A stretch of 64,000 nt of DNA from NCBI RefSeq assembly GCF_042676985.1, contig NZ_JBHTIK010000002.1, forward strand, positions 186,001 through 250,000, in the 5' to 3' direction. This DNA is from Sphingosinicella xenopeptidilytica (lineage in GTDB: Bacteria > Pseudomonadota > Alphaproteobacteria > Sphingomonadales > Sphingomonadaceae). Position 1 is the stretch's first letter. Every line of letters starts with the position of its first letter. The notes beneath the pieces were generated by a model that searched no databases, had not been told where the DNA came from, and saw nothing but the letters and a program-made list of their open reading frames with translations. Positions 48,308 to 56,481 of the stretch are shown piece after piece. The translations under genes and the position numbers were made by a program.

Positions 48308-49726
48308 TCAGGCGGCGGTGCCGCCCACCGTCAACCCTTCCAGCATCAGCGTGGGCTGCCCGACGCCCGCGGGCACCGATTGCCCGCCCTTGCCGCAGAT
48401 GCCCACGCCCTCGTCGAGTTCGAGGTCGTTGCCGATCGCGACCACTTTCTGCATCGCTTCCGGTCCCGATCCGATCAGCGTCGCGCCCTTGATCGGGGCG
48501 CCGAGCTGGCCGTTTTCGATCCGGTAGGCCTCGGTGCAGGAAAATACGAACTTGCCGTTGGTGATGTCGACCTGCCCGCCGCCGAAGCTCTTGGCGTAAA
48601 TGCCGGACTTGGCGCGGGAGAGAATCTCGCCGGGATCATCCTTGCCTGCCAGCATGAACGTGTTCGTCATGCGCGGCATCGGCGCGTGCGCGAAGCTCTC
48701 GCGGCGGCCGTTGCCGGTGGGCGCCACGCCCATCAGGCGGGCGTTCAGCCGGTCCTGCATGTAGCCCTTGAGGATGCCGTCCTCGATCAGCACCGTGCGG
48801 CCCGTCGGCGTGCCCTCGTCGTCGATGGTGAGCGACCCGCGCCGGTGTTCGAGGCTGCCGTCGTCGACGATCGTGACGCCGGGTGAAGCGACGCGTTCGC
48901 CGAGCCTTCCCGAAAAGGTCGATGCACCCTTGCGGTTGAAATCGCCTTCAAGCCCATGCCCAACAGCTTCGTGCAGCAGCACGCCCGGCCAGCCGGGCCC
49001 CAGCACCACGGTCATCTCGCCCGCCGGGGCCGCGACCGCGTCGAGGTTCACAAGCGCCTGAGCGAGTGCCACATCGATCGCGCGCTCCCACGTCGCATCC
49101 TCGAACAACTGATCGTAAAGGTAGCGCCCGCCGATGCCGTGATAGCCGGTCTCGCGCCGCCCGTCCTTCTCGGCGACGATCTGCACATTGATCCGCACCA
49201 GCGGCCGGATGTCGGAGGCGCGGAAGGCGTCGCCGCGCAGGATCTCGATCGCGGACCAGCTCGCGGTGAGCGAGGCGGACACCTGCACCACGCGCGGATC
49301 GCGCGCGCGCGCGGCGGCATCGATTCGCTCCAGCAGCGCCACCTTGCGCGCGAAGGGGATCGCACTGATCGGGTCATCGTCCACGTAAAGCTTGCGGTTG
49401 GTTCGCGCGGGCGGCGCGGCGATCGTGCCGCCATGCCCGCCGCGCACCAGCGCCACGGTTTCGCCTGCGCGCCGGATCGCGGCCTCGCTGATCTCGTTGG
49501 CGTGCGCGAAGGCGGTGGTTTCGCCCGAAACGCCGCGCAGACCGAAGCCCTGCGTCGTGTCGAAGCTCGCGGATTTCATGCGCCCGTCGTCGAAGCTGAA
49601 GCTCTCGGCGACGGTGTGCTGCATGTAGAGTTCGCCGTCGTCGGTGCCGGCGAGAACGTCGGCGACGACGCGTTCGGCACGGGCCGGGTCGAGCTCGGAA
49701 TAAAACAGGCGGGTCGGGTCGGTCAT
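48308..49726 (-). CDS. tldD: TldD-family metalloprotease
   Basis: The 472-residue protein has the HExxxH zinc motif in LLHEAVGHGLEGDFNRKG and the C-terminal CTEAYRIENGQLG segment typical of TldD. TldD works with TldE (PmbA) to cleave unfolded peptides. No tldE is visible in this window. It is well conserved and full-length. Confidence 0.93.
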   Translation of the reverse strand: MTDPTRLFYSELDPARAERVVADVLAGTDDGELYMQHTVAESFSFDDGRMKSASFDTTQGFGLRGVSGETTAFAHANEISEAAIRRAGETVALVRGGHGGTIAAPPARTNRKLYVDDDPISAIPFARKVALLERIDAAARARDPRVVQVSASLTASWSAIEILRGDAFRASDIRPLVRINVQIVAEKDGRRETGYHGIGGRYLYDQLFEDATWERAIDVALAQALVNLDAVAAPAGEMTVVLGPGWPGVLLHEAVGHGLEGDFNRKGASTFSGRLGERVASPGVTIVDDGSLEHRRGSLTIDDEGTPTGRTVLIEDGILKGYMQDRLNARLMGVAPTGNGRRESFAHAPMPRMTNTFMLAGKDDPGEILSRAKSGIYAKSFGGGQVDITNGKFVFSCTEAYRIENGQLGAPIKGATLIGSGPEAMQKVVAIGNDLELDEGVGICGKGGQSVPAGVGQPTLMLEGLTVGGTAA

Positions 49727-49750
49727 GCGCCCGATATGGGCGCTCCGCCC

Positions 49751-49951
49751 TTATTTGTCACGTGTGTCAGCGGGTCCGCCCGAAAGGATGAAGCGCCGGT
49801 CGCAATAGCCGCAGTCGACGAAGCCGTGCTCCATCTCCAGGAAAACGCGGGGATGGCCGAGCGGTCCCTCGTCGCCGTCACACGACACGCGCGTGGTGTC
49901 GACGTAGCGGATTTCGGGGACGAACTCGTCTTTCGGGGCGGTGGCGTTCAT
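49751..49951 (-). CDS. Zinc-finger CHCC-domain protein
   Basis: The 66-residue protein carries the CHCC zinc pattern: VSCDGDEGPLGHPRVF then DCGYCDRRFIL, giving Cys, His and a CxxC pair. This is the bacterial counterpart of the mitochondrial complex-I accessory subunit NDUFS6. ATG 49951 was preferred; a longer frame starts 18 bp upstream. It lies just upstream of tldD on the same strand. Confidence 0.85.
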   Translation of the reverse strand: MNATAPKDEFVPEIRYVDTTRVSCDGDEGPLGHPRVFLEMEHGFVDCGYCDRRFILSGGPADTRDK

Positions 49952-50306
49952 GGAGGCTGCGCTTAGCACCGGTTTTTCGCGGCCTCAAGCCCGCTCAGAT
50001 AAAGTGCGGAGCGATCACCGGCCCAAGCGCGATAGCCGCTATGAAGGCGGTCTTGAGCGCGTTCGACAGCAGCACGCGGCGGCGGGAGATGGGAGCCATG
50101 AACATGGCCGGACGATGGCGCGGAAAAGGTTAGCAAAGCCTTAATGCCGTCAGCCCCGCAACGGTTCGGCGTACGAATTTGCGCGGCACTCATCTAGCCG
50201 CTTGCCGCGTGCAGGTGCGGACGGTATAGCCCGCGCCGGGAGCGGTCGTTTCGCGCGCGCCTCACCAGCTCGCGGGCCGGAACGGTCGGGGCAGGAGTTG
50301 CGTTGA
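49952..50306. other. 355-base intergenic region upstream of dksA
   Basis: Apart from a possible 36-codon minus-strand frame (49995-50105), nothing clear was found. The right part must carry the dksA promoter. No strong hairpin or repeat was seen. Confidence 0.4.
49995..50105 (-). CDS. Possible 36-residue membrane peptide
   Basis: A short frame reads MFMAPISRRRVLLSNALKTA followed by a hydrophobic stretch (FIAAIALGPVIAPHFI) and a stop. The basic N-terminus and single helix would fit a small membrane protein. There is no clear ribosome-binding site, and at this length the frame may be chance. Confidence 0.25.
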   Translation of the reverse strand: MFMAPISRRRVLLSNALKTAFIAAIALGPVIAPHFI

Positions 50307-50789
50307 ATGATGGATACGGTTGAAGGAATGTCCGTCCTGGCCGACGACGAAAATCAGAAATCGGCTGCCGGGAACGGCATCGAACTGCCACAAGGCTATG
50401 TCCCCACCGAGGACGAGCCCTTCATGAATCCGCTGCAGCTGGCGTATTTCCGCAAGAAGCTGCTCGACTGGAAGGACGACATTCTTCGCGAAGCGAAGGA
50501 AACGCTCGCCCAGCTCCAGAAAGAGCCGCTGCAGGAAGCCGACGCCACCGACCGCGCATCGAGCGAGACCGACTGGTCAATCGAGCTGCGCGCGCGGGAT
50601 CGGCAGCGCAAGCTGATCAACAAGATCGACGCGGCGCTCCGCCGCATCGATGCGGGCGAATACGGCTACTGCGAGGTCACCGGCGAGCCGATTTCGCTGA
50701 AGCGCCTCGATGCGCGCCCGATCGCTACGATGACGGTCGAGGCGCAGGAACGCCACGAGCGCAACGAGAAGATCACGCGCGACGAGTAG
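50307..50789 (+). CDS. dksA: RNA polymerase-binding protein DksA, single-cysteine type
   Basis: The 160-residue protein has the DksA coiled-coil (LAYFRKKLLDWKDDILREAK) with the tip acidic residues in DATDRASSETDW, then the globular domain GYCEVTGEPISLKRLDARP. Of the four zinc cysteines in enterobacterial DksA only the first remains; this is usual for alphaproteobacteria. DksA helps ppGpp redirect RNA polymerase in starvation. The ATG at 50307 has GGAG about 10 nt upstream; ATG 50310 is alternative. Confidence 0.92.
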   Translation: MMDTVEGMSVLADDENQKSAAGNGIELPQGYVPTEDEPFMNPLQLAYFRKKLLDWKDDILREAKETLAQLQKEPLQEADATDRASSETDWSIELRARDRQRKLINKIDAALRRIDAGEYGYCEVTGEPISLKRLDARPIATMTVEAQERHERNEKITRDE

Positions 50790-50943
50790 CACGGTCTTGC
50801 CTCCGGGTAGATCGTTACGCGAAAGTCACGGGAATCCGCGCCCGCCTGCGGGATTGCGCGCTGTCATCCGTCCGTCATCCGCAACGCCTCGTTAACTACG
50901 CAGCGGCTAGTTTGTACCTCTGGGTTGCAAACTGGCGGGGCCG

Positions 50944-51423
50944 ATGACGCCGATCGATGATGCCATACGGCCGGAGGAGCTGGCCGCGCTGGAGGCTGCC
51001 TTGCCGCGCAAGTGGTGGAGCGGCAAGCGCATTGTCACGGCTGCGCTGATCGCTGCAGCCCTCGTCGTTGCGCTTTACGGTCTTCAGTGGGCGACTGCGC
51101 CCGGCGTGCTCACGCCCGCGATTCCCCATTATGTCGAAGTTCCGGCGATGACCGTGAATCTGCGCACGAAGGGCGGCGAACGCCGTTACCTCAAGGTGCA
51201 TGTCGTCATCGAGGCCGCGAGCCGTGAGGACGCCGACGCGATCAAGGCCCGGCTTCCGGCGGTGATCGACGGCTTCCAGTCCTATCTGCGCGCGCTGCAT
51301 CCCCAGGATCTCGGCGGGGCCTCGGGCACGTACCGCATCAAGGAAGAGCTGATGGTGCGGATCAACCGCGCGGGGCCGGGGCGGGCGAGCGACGTGCTGG
51401 TGCAGGAGCTGATCCAGCAATGA
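50944..51423 (+). CDS. fliL: Flagellar basal body-associated protein FliL
   Basis: The 159-residue protein has a short cytoplasmic N-terminus, one membrane helix (about 29-48) and a periplasmic domain (VEVPAMTVNLRTKGGERRYL; LKVHVVIEAASREDADAIKA) characteristic of FliL. It assists torque or stator function next to the motor. It overlaps fliM by ATGA. Confidence 0.9.
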   Translation: MTPIDDAIRPEELAALEAALPRKWWSGKRIVTAALIAAALVVALYGLQWATAPGVLTPAIPHYVEVPAMTVNLRTKGGERRYLKVHVVIEAASREDADAIKARLPAVIDGFQSYLRALHPQDLGGASGTYRIKEELMVRINRAGPGRASDVLVQELIQQ

Positions 51424-52487
51424 CCAGCCGCAGCATGAAATTCGATCCCGAAGCCTGGCTTCGCGACGATATCGAGGCGGAATGGGCGCTGACGCGTGAT
51501 CAGATGCAGCGCGCCGCGCCGCAAGGGCTGCAGCCACGCGAAACGCCGCGCGGGATACCGGCCTCTGATCAGGCGGGTATCGACGCCATCATCAACGCCG
51601 GTCTCGTCTCCACCGAACGGCTGCCGATGCTCGATGTGGTCTTCGATCGTCTCGTCCGGCTGATGACGGCGAGCCTCCGCAGCCTCACCTCCGATACGGT
51701 CGCGGTCTCCATCGAAACGGTCGCCCCGGTGCGTTTCGGTGCGTTCCTCAACGATCTGCCGCGGCCGTCGCTGATCGGCGTCGCGCAGGCGCGCGCGTGG
51801 GACAATTCGGCGCTGCTTATCGTCCGCCCGGAACTGGCCTTCGCGATCGTCGACGTGCTGCTCGGCGGGCGGCGCGGCGTGCCCCCCGCACGCATCGGCG
51901 GGCGGGGTTTCACGGCGATCGAAACGAAACTCGTCACGCGCCTCATCGATGTCGTGCTCAGCGACCTCGGCGCCGCCTTCGCGCCGCTGGCCTCGGTCAG
52001 CTTCGCGCGCGACCGGATCGAAACCAATCCCCGTTTCGCCGGGATCGCGCGTCCCACCAGCGTCGCCGTCAACGCCCGCTTCCGCATCGAGATCGATGAG
52101 CGCGGCGGGCTCCTCGATCTCGTGATTCCCCATGCGACGCTGGAGCCGGTGCGCGCGCTGCTTCTCCAGCGTTTCACGGGCGAGACGTTCGGCCGCGACC
52201 GGATCTGGGAACGGCATCTGGCGTCGGAACTTCAGCGTACCCGCGTCGAGGTGGAGGCCGTTCTCGGCGAGCAGCAGATGACGCTTGCCGAGGTGATGGG
52301 CTTCAAGCTAGGCCAGACGCTGCTTTTCGGCACGCGCGAAGAGCATCCGGTCGCGCTGCGCTGCGGCGGGCGCACGATCGGGCATGGCCGCATGGGCCGC
52401 TCGGGCAGTCAGGTGGCGGTGCGCCTCACCGACCGGGAAACCGAACACCAGCCCGGAAAGACGTTCCGCCTGCGCGGCGAGGACTAG
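51420..52487 (+). CDS. fliM: Flagellar motor switch protein FliM
   Basis: The 355-residue protein has the FliM middle domain (LPMLDVVFDRLVRLMTASLR; NDLPRPSLIGVAQ; VDVLLGGRRGV) and a C-terminal SPOA domain (AEVMGFKLGQTLLFG). The usual first-residue CheY-P binding motif LSQxEIDALL is not at the N-terminus, which reads MTSRSMKFDPEAWLRDDIEA; a weak echo (GIDAIINAG) lies near residue 55. No other switch or basal-body genes are in the window. Confidence 0.9.
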   Translation: MTSRSMKFDPEAWLRDDIEAEWALTRDQMQRAAPQGLQPRETPRGIPASDQAGIDAIINAGLVSTERLPMLDVVFDRLVRLMTASLRSLTSDTVAVSIETVAPVRFGAFLNDLPRPSLIGVAQARAWDNSALLIVRPELAFAIVDVLLGGRRGVPPARIGGRGFTAIETKLVTRLIDVVLSDLGAAFAPLASVSFARDRIETNPRFAGIARPTSVAVNARFRIEIDERGGLLDLVIPHATLEPVRALLLQRFTGETFGRDRIWERHLASELQRTRVEVEAVLGEQQMTLAEVMGFKLGQTLLFGTREEHPVALRCGGRTIGHGRMGRSGSQVAVRLTDRETEHQPGKTFRLRGED

Positions 52488-52491
52488 GCCC

Positions 52492-54099
52492 GTGCGCCAC
52501 GCCCCCCAACGCCTTCTGCTGTTCGCCGCGCTTGCTCTGGCGGTCCCCGCACCCGTTTCGGGAGACGCGCCGAACGTGCGCGTCGCGCTTCAGGCGCTCA
52601 GCGTCGCGCCCGATGCCGAGCGCCCGGAGCGGCGCTGGCGGCTGGCGCAGGATTATGCCGCCGCCGGTCTCCATGCGGAGGCGGACGGCGTGCTCGGCGT
52701 ACTTGCCGCCGATTCGCCGCGCTACGCCGAAACGGCCGAATTCCACCTGCTGCGCGCCGAGGTTTTCACCGCGCTTGGCGCGCCGGAAAAGGCGCTGGCA
52801 GAGCTCGATACGCCAGCGCTCGCGGAGGTTCCGGCCGCTTGTCTTCAGCGTCTTGCCGCGTCCGCGCGGCTACGCGACCGCGCCGGGGTTGCCGCCGCGC
52901 ACCGCTGCGCCGCTCCTGCGCTTGCAGCGCTGCCGGCCACGGCGCGGGCGTCCTATCTGATGGCCGCCGTTCGCACCTATGCCGAGGCGGGCGACATGGA
53001 TGCGGCTGCGGGCGTGCTACGCCGGATGGATGGGCTGTCTCCCGTGCAGCAGGGCGAGGCCGAATATTGGCGTGGCGTCACGCTGCGCGGCAATGCACCG
53101 GCGGCGCTCGCACATTTCCGCCGCGCCGCCGCGGGTCCGAACCCGATCGCTGCGCTGCGCGCCGAGGTCGCGGCCACCGAAATCGAGGTCGCGGCCGGTC
53201 GCCTTACCCCGAAAGCCGCGCTCGCCCGCCTCGAAGGGCTCGATACTGTCTGGCGCGGCGGCGCTGCCGAACGCGATCTGCTGATGGCGCTCGGCAGTCT
53301 CCGGGATGCGTCCGGCGATGTCTCCGGCGCCTTCGCGGCGTGGAGCGCGGTTGCGGGCGGTTTCCCGGAGCTTCCGAAGCGGTTCAGGGCTGCCGTCGCA
53401 GACGTGCCGCCCGATCAGGCCGTCGCGCTGCTGGGCGCGTATCCCGATTATGCTCCGCAAGGCCCCGCAGCCGACACCCAGATTCGCCGCCTCGCCGAGC
53501 GCCTTGCCGATGCGGGCCGCACCGCAGAGGCCGCGCGCCTCCTCGATCATCAGGTCGCACACCGCCTCGAAGGCACGGCGCGGGCGAGCGTGGCGGTCCG
53601 ACTCGCCGAGCTCCTCGTGGCGAGCGGCAATCCGCAGCGCGCGCTCACCGTCCTTGCGCAAACCCGCGCCGCGCTCCCCGCCGATCTCGATCTGCGCCGC
53701 CGTCAGGCGGAAGCCGCCGCACGCATCCGCACCGGTGACGCAGCCAAGGCCCGCGCGCTCCTCGCCGGAATCGATGGCCGCCACGCCGACCTCCTGCGCG
53801 CCGAAGCCGCGTGGACGCAGGGGGACTGGCAGGCCGTAATCGCCGGTCTCGAACCCTTGCTGCCCGAAGGTACGGCGTCCGCACAGGACACGGGCCTCAT
53901 CCTCCGCGTCGCCGTCGCCGCCGCCCGGCAGGACGATCGCGACCGGCTCCGCAGTCTGGAAAGGCGCTACCGCACAATGCGCGGCCAACCCGCCCGCGCG
54001 CTCGAAGCCCTTGTGAACGCCCCGCGCGATCCGCGCGTCCTCGCGGCCGTCACGGAAGCGGTGTCGGCCTATCCGGTGATCGAAGGCAGCGCGGCGTAG
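52492..54099 (+). CDS. Secreted TPR-like repeat protein linked to fliLM
   Basis: The 535-residue product has a signal peptide (MRHAPQRLLLFAALALAVPA) and is Ala-rich with many helical repeats of about 34 residues, as in TPR proteins. The GTG start follows GAGG with 9 nt spacing, 4 bp after the fliM stop. In the fliL-fliM context it may help motor assembly in the periplasm (inference). It overlaps the convergent cysQ gene by 31 bp. Confidence 0.75.
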   Translation: MRHAPQRLLLFAALALAVPAPVSGDAPNVRVALQALSVAPDAERPERRWRLAQDYAAAGLHAEADGVLGVLAADSPRYAETAEFHLLRAEVFTALGAPEKALAELDTPALAEVPAACLQRLAASARLRDRAGVAAAHRCAAPALAALPATARASYLMAAVRTYAEAGDMDAAAGVLRRMDGLSPVQQGEAEYWRGVTLRGNAPAALAHFRRAAAGPNPIAALRAEVAATEIEVAAGRLTPKAALARLEGLDTVWRGGAAERDLLMALGSLRDASGDVSGAFAAWSAVAGGFPELPKRFRAAVADVPPDQAVALLGAYPDYAPQGPAADTQIRRLAERLADAGRTAEAARLLDHQVAHRLEGTARASVAVRLAELLVASGNPQRALTVLAQTRAALPADLDLRRRQAEAAARIRTGDAAKARALLAGIDGRHADLLRAEAAWTQGDWQAVIAGLEPLLPEGTASAQDTGLILRVAVAAARQDDRDRLRSLERRYRTMRGQPARALEALVNAPRDPRVLAAVTEAVSAYPVIEGSAA

Positions 54100-54854
54100 G
54101 CGGCGGGGTCGCCCCACGCGAGGAACGGCCCGTTGAGGTAATCCGCCTTCCCGTACCGGAACGGCGCGCCCGCCACATCGACCATCGCGCCCCCCGCCGC
54201 GAGCAGCACGGCGTGCGCGGCGGCGGTGTCCCACTCCGATGTCGGCCCGAAGCGCGGATAGACGTCCGCCTCACCCTCGGCGATCATGCAGAACTTCAGC
54301 GACGACCCGCTCGGCTTCACGTCCGCGCCGGGAATGCGCGCGACATAGGCCATCGTGCGGTCGTCGTTATGCGAGCGGCTGGTCACGACGACGGGCCGTG
54401 CGGGCAGCACCCGGCAGCGGATCGCCGTCTTCTCATCACCATCGAACCGCCACGCGCCGTCGCCGACGATGCCCGCCCAGATCGTGCCCGTGCGCGGCGC
54501 CATCACCATGCCGAACACGGGGGCGCCCTTGTCGATCAGCCCGATGTTCACCGAATAATCCGCCCCGCCGTCGAGGAAGCTCCTGGTGCCGTCGAGCGGA
54601 TCGATCAGCCAGAAGCGCTCGGCAACCGCCGGCTTCCCGTCCGCCTCGCAGGCTTCCTCGCCGACGATCTGCGTCTCGGGATCGATCCGCTTGAGCGCGG
54701 CGACGATCAGCGCCTCGGCGCGCTCGTCCGCCTCGGTCACGGGAGAGCGATCGGCCTTGGTGCGCGATGCGGCACCGGTTTCGCGGATCTGTTCGATGAG
54801 GGTTGCCGCGTCCCGGATCACCGGGAGCAGCGTGTCAAGAAAGGGTCGTGTCAC
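54069..54854 (-). CDS. cysQ: 3'(2'),5'-bisphosphate nucleotidase
   Basis: The 261-residue protein has the inositol monophosphatase-family metal motifs: GEEACEADG, DPLDGTRSFLDGG and EWDTAAAHAVLLAAGG. CysQ removes a phosphate from PAP, a by-product of sulfate assimilation. The GTG start overlaps the GntR stop. The 3' end overlaps the plus-strand repeat-protein gene by 31 bp. Confidence 0.88.
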   Translation of the reverse strand: MTRPFLDTLLPVIRDAATLIEQIRETGAASRTKADRSPVTEADERAEALIVAALKRIDPETQIVGEEACEADGKPAVAERFWLIDPLDGTRSFLDGGADYSVNIGLIDKGAPVFGMVMAPRTGTIWAGIVGDGAWRFDGDEKTAIRCRVLPARPVVVTSRSHNDDRTMAYVARIPGADVKPSGSSLKFCMIAEGEADVYPRFGPTSEWDTAAAHAVLLAAGGAMVDVAGAPFRYGKADYLNGPFLAWGDPAAYAALPSITG

Positions 54855-55198
54855 GCATCCGCGGTATCGAAGAGTTCTGCGGGTTTCAAGCCGAGCCGAT
54901 CGATGTGGCGGCGGATCGCCGGCCACTCGCGCGTCAGGAACTGTTTGCGCTCGTCGGCGACCAGCCGCTCGCGTGCGCCCGGCTCCACGAACAGCCCGAG
55001 CCCGCGCCGCGCCGAGACGAGCCCGGCGGTCTGCAACTCCTGATAGGCCTTGGAAACGGTGAGTGGATTGACCTGCTGCTCGGCGGCAAGCGCCCGCACC
55101 GAAGGCAGCGAATCTCCGACGCCGTACTGGCCGTCAATGATCGCAGCCGCGATCAGATCGCGAATCTGCACATAGATCGGACGTGTTGTCTGCCACAT
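54851..55198 (-). CDS. GntR-family regulator, YtrA subgroup
   Basis: The 115-residue protein is a short GntR winged helix (PIYVQIRDLIAAAIIDGQYG; LPSVRALAAEQQVNPLTVSK) with a brief C-terminal dimerisation tail, as in YtrA. YtrA proteins usually control ABC transporters, but the gene here leads into cysQ. ATG 55198 lies at the predicted transcription start, so the message may be leaderless. Confidence 0.85.
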   Translation of the reverse strand: MWQTTRPIYVQIRDLIAAAIIDGQYGVGDSLPSVRALAAEQQVNPLTVSKAYQELQTAGLVSARRGLGLFVEPGARERLVADERKQFLTREWPAIRRHIDRLGLKPAELFDTADA

Positions 55199-55233
55199 AG
55201 TGTTATAAGACCATAAGACAGTAGTACGGTCAA
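55198..55233 (-). promoter_or_regulatory. Promoter and repeat operator of the YtrA-type gene
   Basis: On the minus strand, TTGACC (55228-55233), a 17-bp spacer and TCTTAT (55205-55210) place the start at about 55198, the A of the ATG. On the plus strand ATAAGAC occurs at 55205-55211 and 55213-55219, overlapping the -10, a good site for autoregulation. Confidence 0.55.
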
Positions 55234-55292
55234 CCGGCTTGTGTTCCTGAAGCCGAGGCTTAGGGTAGTCCCCTAAGCTTGGGGAGAGGCAT

Positions 55293-55802
55293 ATGGAGCG
55301 CCTTCTGACGGGAGTCCTGTTTGCGCTGGTTCCGGCTTCGGCCCTGGCGCAAATCCCTGAAAGTGACGTGCTGCAATGCACGGCACTCGCGTCCAATGCC
55401 GATCGCCTTGCCTGTTACGACGCGATCGGCGATCGCATCCCGGCGGCATCGGCTGCGGTGGCTGCGCGCAGGGTCGCGGCTGCGGAAGCCGCGCGCAAGG
55501 CCGAAATCGACGCTGCTGCGCGGAAGGTGGAGACGTTTGGAGCCGAGAGCACGTCGAAGCGCGACATGATTGCGGAAGACAGGCTGTCGGAGCTCAAGGT
55601 GGTCATTTCGCGCGCCGAGCTCGACGAGCTTGGGCGCTATTACCTTAGCCTCGAAAACGGGCAGGTGTGGAAGCAGCTCGATGGAACGCTGGCCACGGTC
55701 CGTTCGGGAGACACGGCTGTTCTGGAGCGCTCGGCGACGGGTGGCTATCGACTGAAGATAGAGGGCCGGTCCACGACCGTCCGCGCCGCGCGCGTCAGGT
55801 AG
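55293..55802 (+). CDS. Small secreted protein with a CYD motif
   Basis: The 169-residue protein has a signal peptide (MERLLTGVLFALVPASALAQ) followed by CTALASNADRLACYDAI, a two-cysteine motif seen in various periplasmic proteins, and a coiled Ala/Arg-rich middle. The C-terminal half is beta-rich. A strong GGGGAGAGG box precedes the ATG. Function is unknown. It is convergent with the nitroreductase gene (8 bp overlap). Confidence 0.7.
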   Translation: MERLLTGVLFALVPASALAQIPESDVLQCTALASNADRLACYDAIGDRIPAASAAVAARRVAAAEAARKAEIDAAARKVETFGAESTSKRDMIAEDRLSELKVVISRAELDELGRYYLSLENGQVWKQLDGTLATVRSGDTAVLERSATGGYRLKIEGRSTTVRAARVR

Positions 55803-56382
55803 CGTGCCACACGCTCACGATATCGTCGAGGTCCGGGCGCGGGCGCTCTTCCAGCGGCTTCCCCGGCGTGCCGAGGAACATGAAGCCGACGATGCTGTCG
55901 CTCGGTTCGCCGAAGAGTCGCGTCACGCCCTCCGAATAGGCCGGCCAGCCCGTCAACCAGCATGACATGAAGCCTTCGGCGTGTGCGGCGTGCGCGAGCG
56001 TCATCGTTGCGGCGGCAGCCGATGCCGCCTGTTCGGCGAGCGGGATGTGCGATTCGGGTTTGGGGCGAAACAGCGTCACGACCAGCGTGGGCGCCTGCCG
56101 CGCGAAGTCGCGGATCGCCTCGCGCTCGATGCGGCCGGCTTCGGGCTTCTCAGCCACGTAGATCGCGTCCAGCGCCTCGGCGAGCGCGGCACGCTCGCTC
56201 TCCGGCACCACCACGAAGCGCCACGGCGCGAGCTTGCCATGATCCGGCACGCGCGCCGCCGCGCTCAGGATACGCCGCAGCTGGGCCTCGTCCGGGCCGG
56301 GTGCGATCATATCGCGCGCCTTGCCGGAACGGCGCGTGAGAAGCAGGGACATGGGGGTGGTGCGGTCGTTGAACACGGTCAC
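55795..56382 (-). CDS. Nitroreductase-family protein
   Basis: The 195-residue protein has the FMN-binding TRRSGKARDM near the start, VPDHGKLAPWRFVVV and GFMSCWLTG, typical of the nitroreductase fold. It reduces nitro groups or quinones with NAD(P)H. The GTG start at 56382 gives the family-like opening TVFNDRTTP; ATG 56352 is an alternative. It diverges from the TonB receptor gene. Confidence 0.85.
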   Translation of the reverse strand: MTVFNDRTTPMSLLLTRRSGKARDMIAPGPDEAQLRRILSAAARVPDHGKLAPWRFVVVPESERAALAEALDAIYVAEKPEAGRIEREAIRDFARQAPTLVVTLFRPKPESHIPLAEQAASAAAATMTLAHAAHAEGFMSCWLTGWPAYSEGVTRLFGEPSDSIVGFMFLGTPGKPLEERPRPDLDDIVSVWHAT

Positions 56383-56481
56383 GAATGGTTTGCCTTCTTG
56401 CCGTTCGCCGATAGGCCGTTGCCGGGAGGGAGACCGCTCGCTAGCAGAAGCGCCTCCGGAAAAGAAAGTCAGGTCGCGACG

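Noticed and set aside
56436..56475. GGGAGACCG just upstream of the TonB receptor, like the end of a cobalamin riboswitch
   Set aside because: The other conserved parts of the riboswitch (the B12-box CACTG, and the GCCCCCGC/CAACUGU segments) were not found, and the upstream bases code for the nitroreductase.
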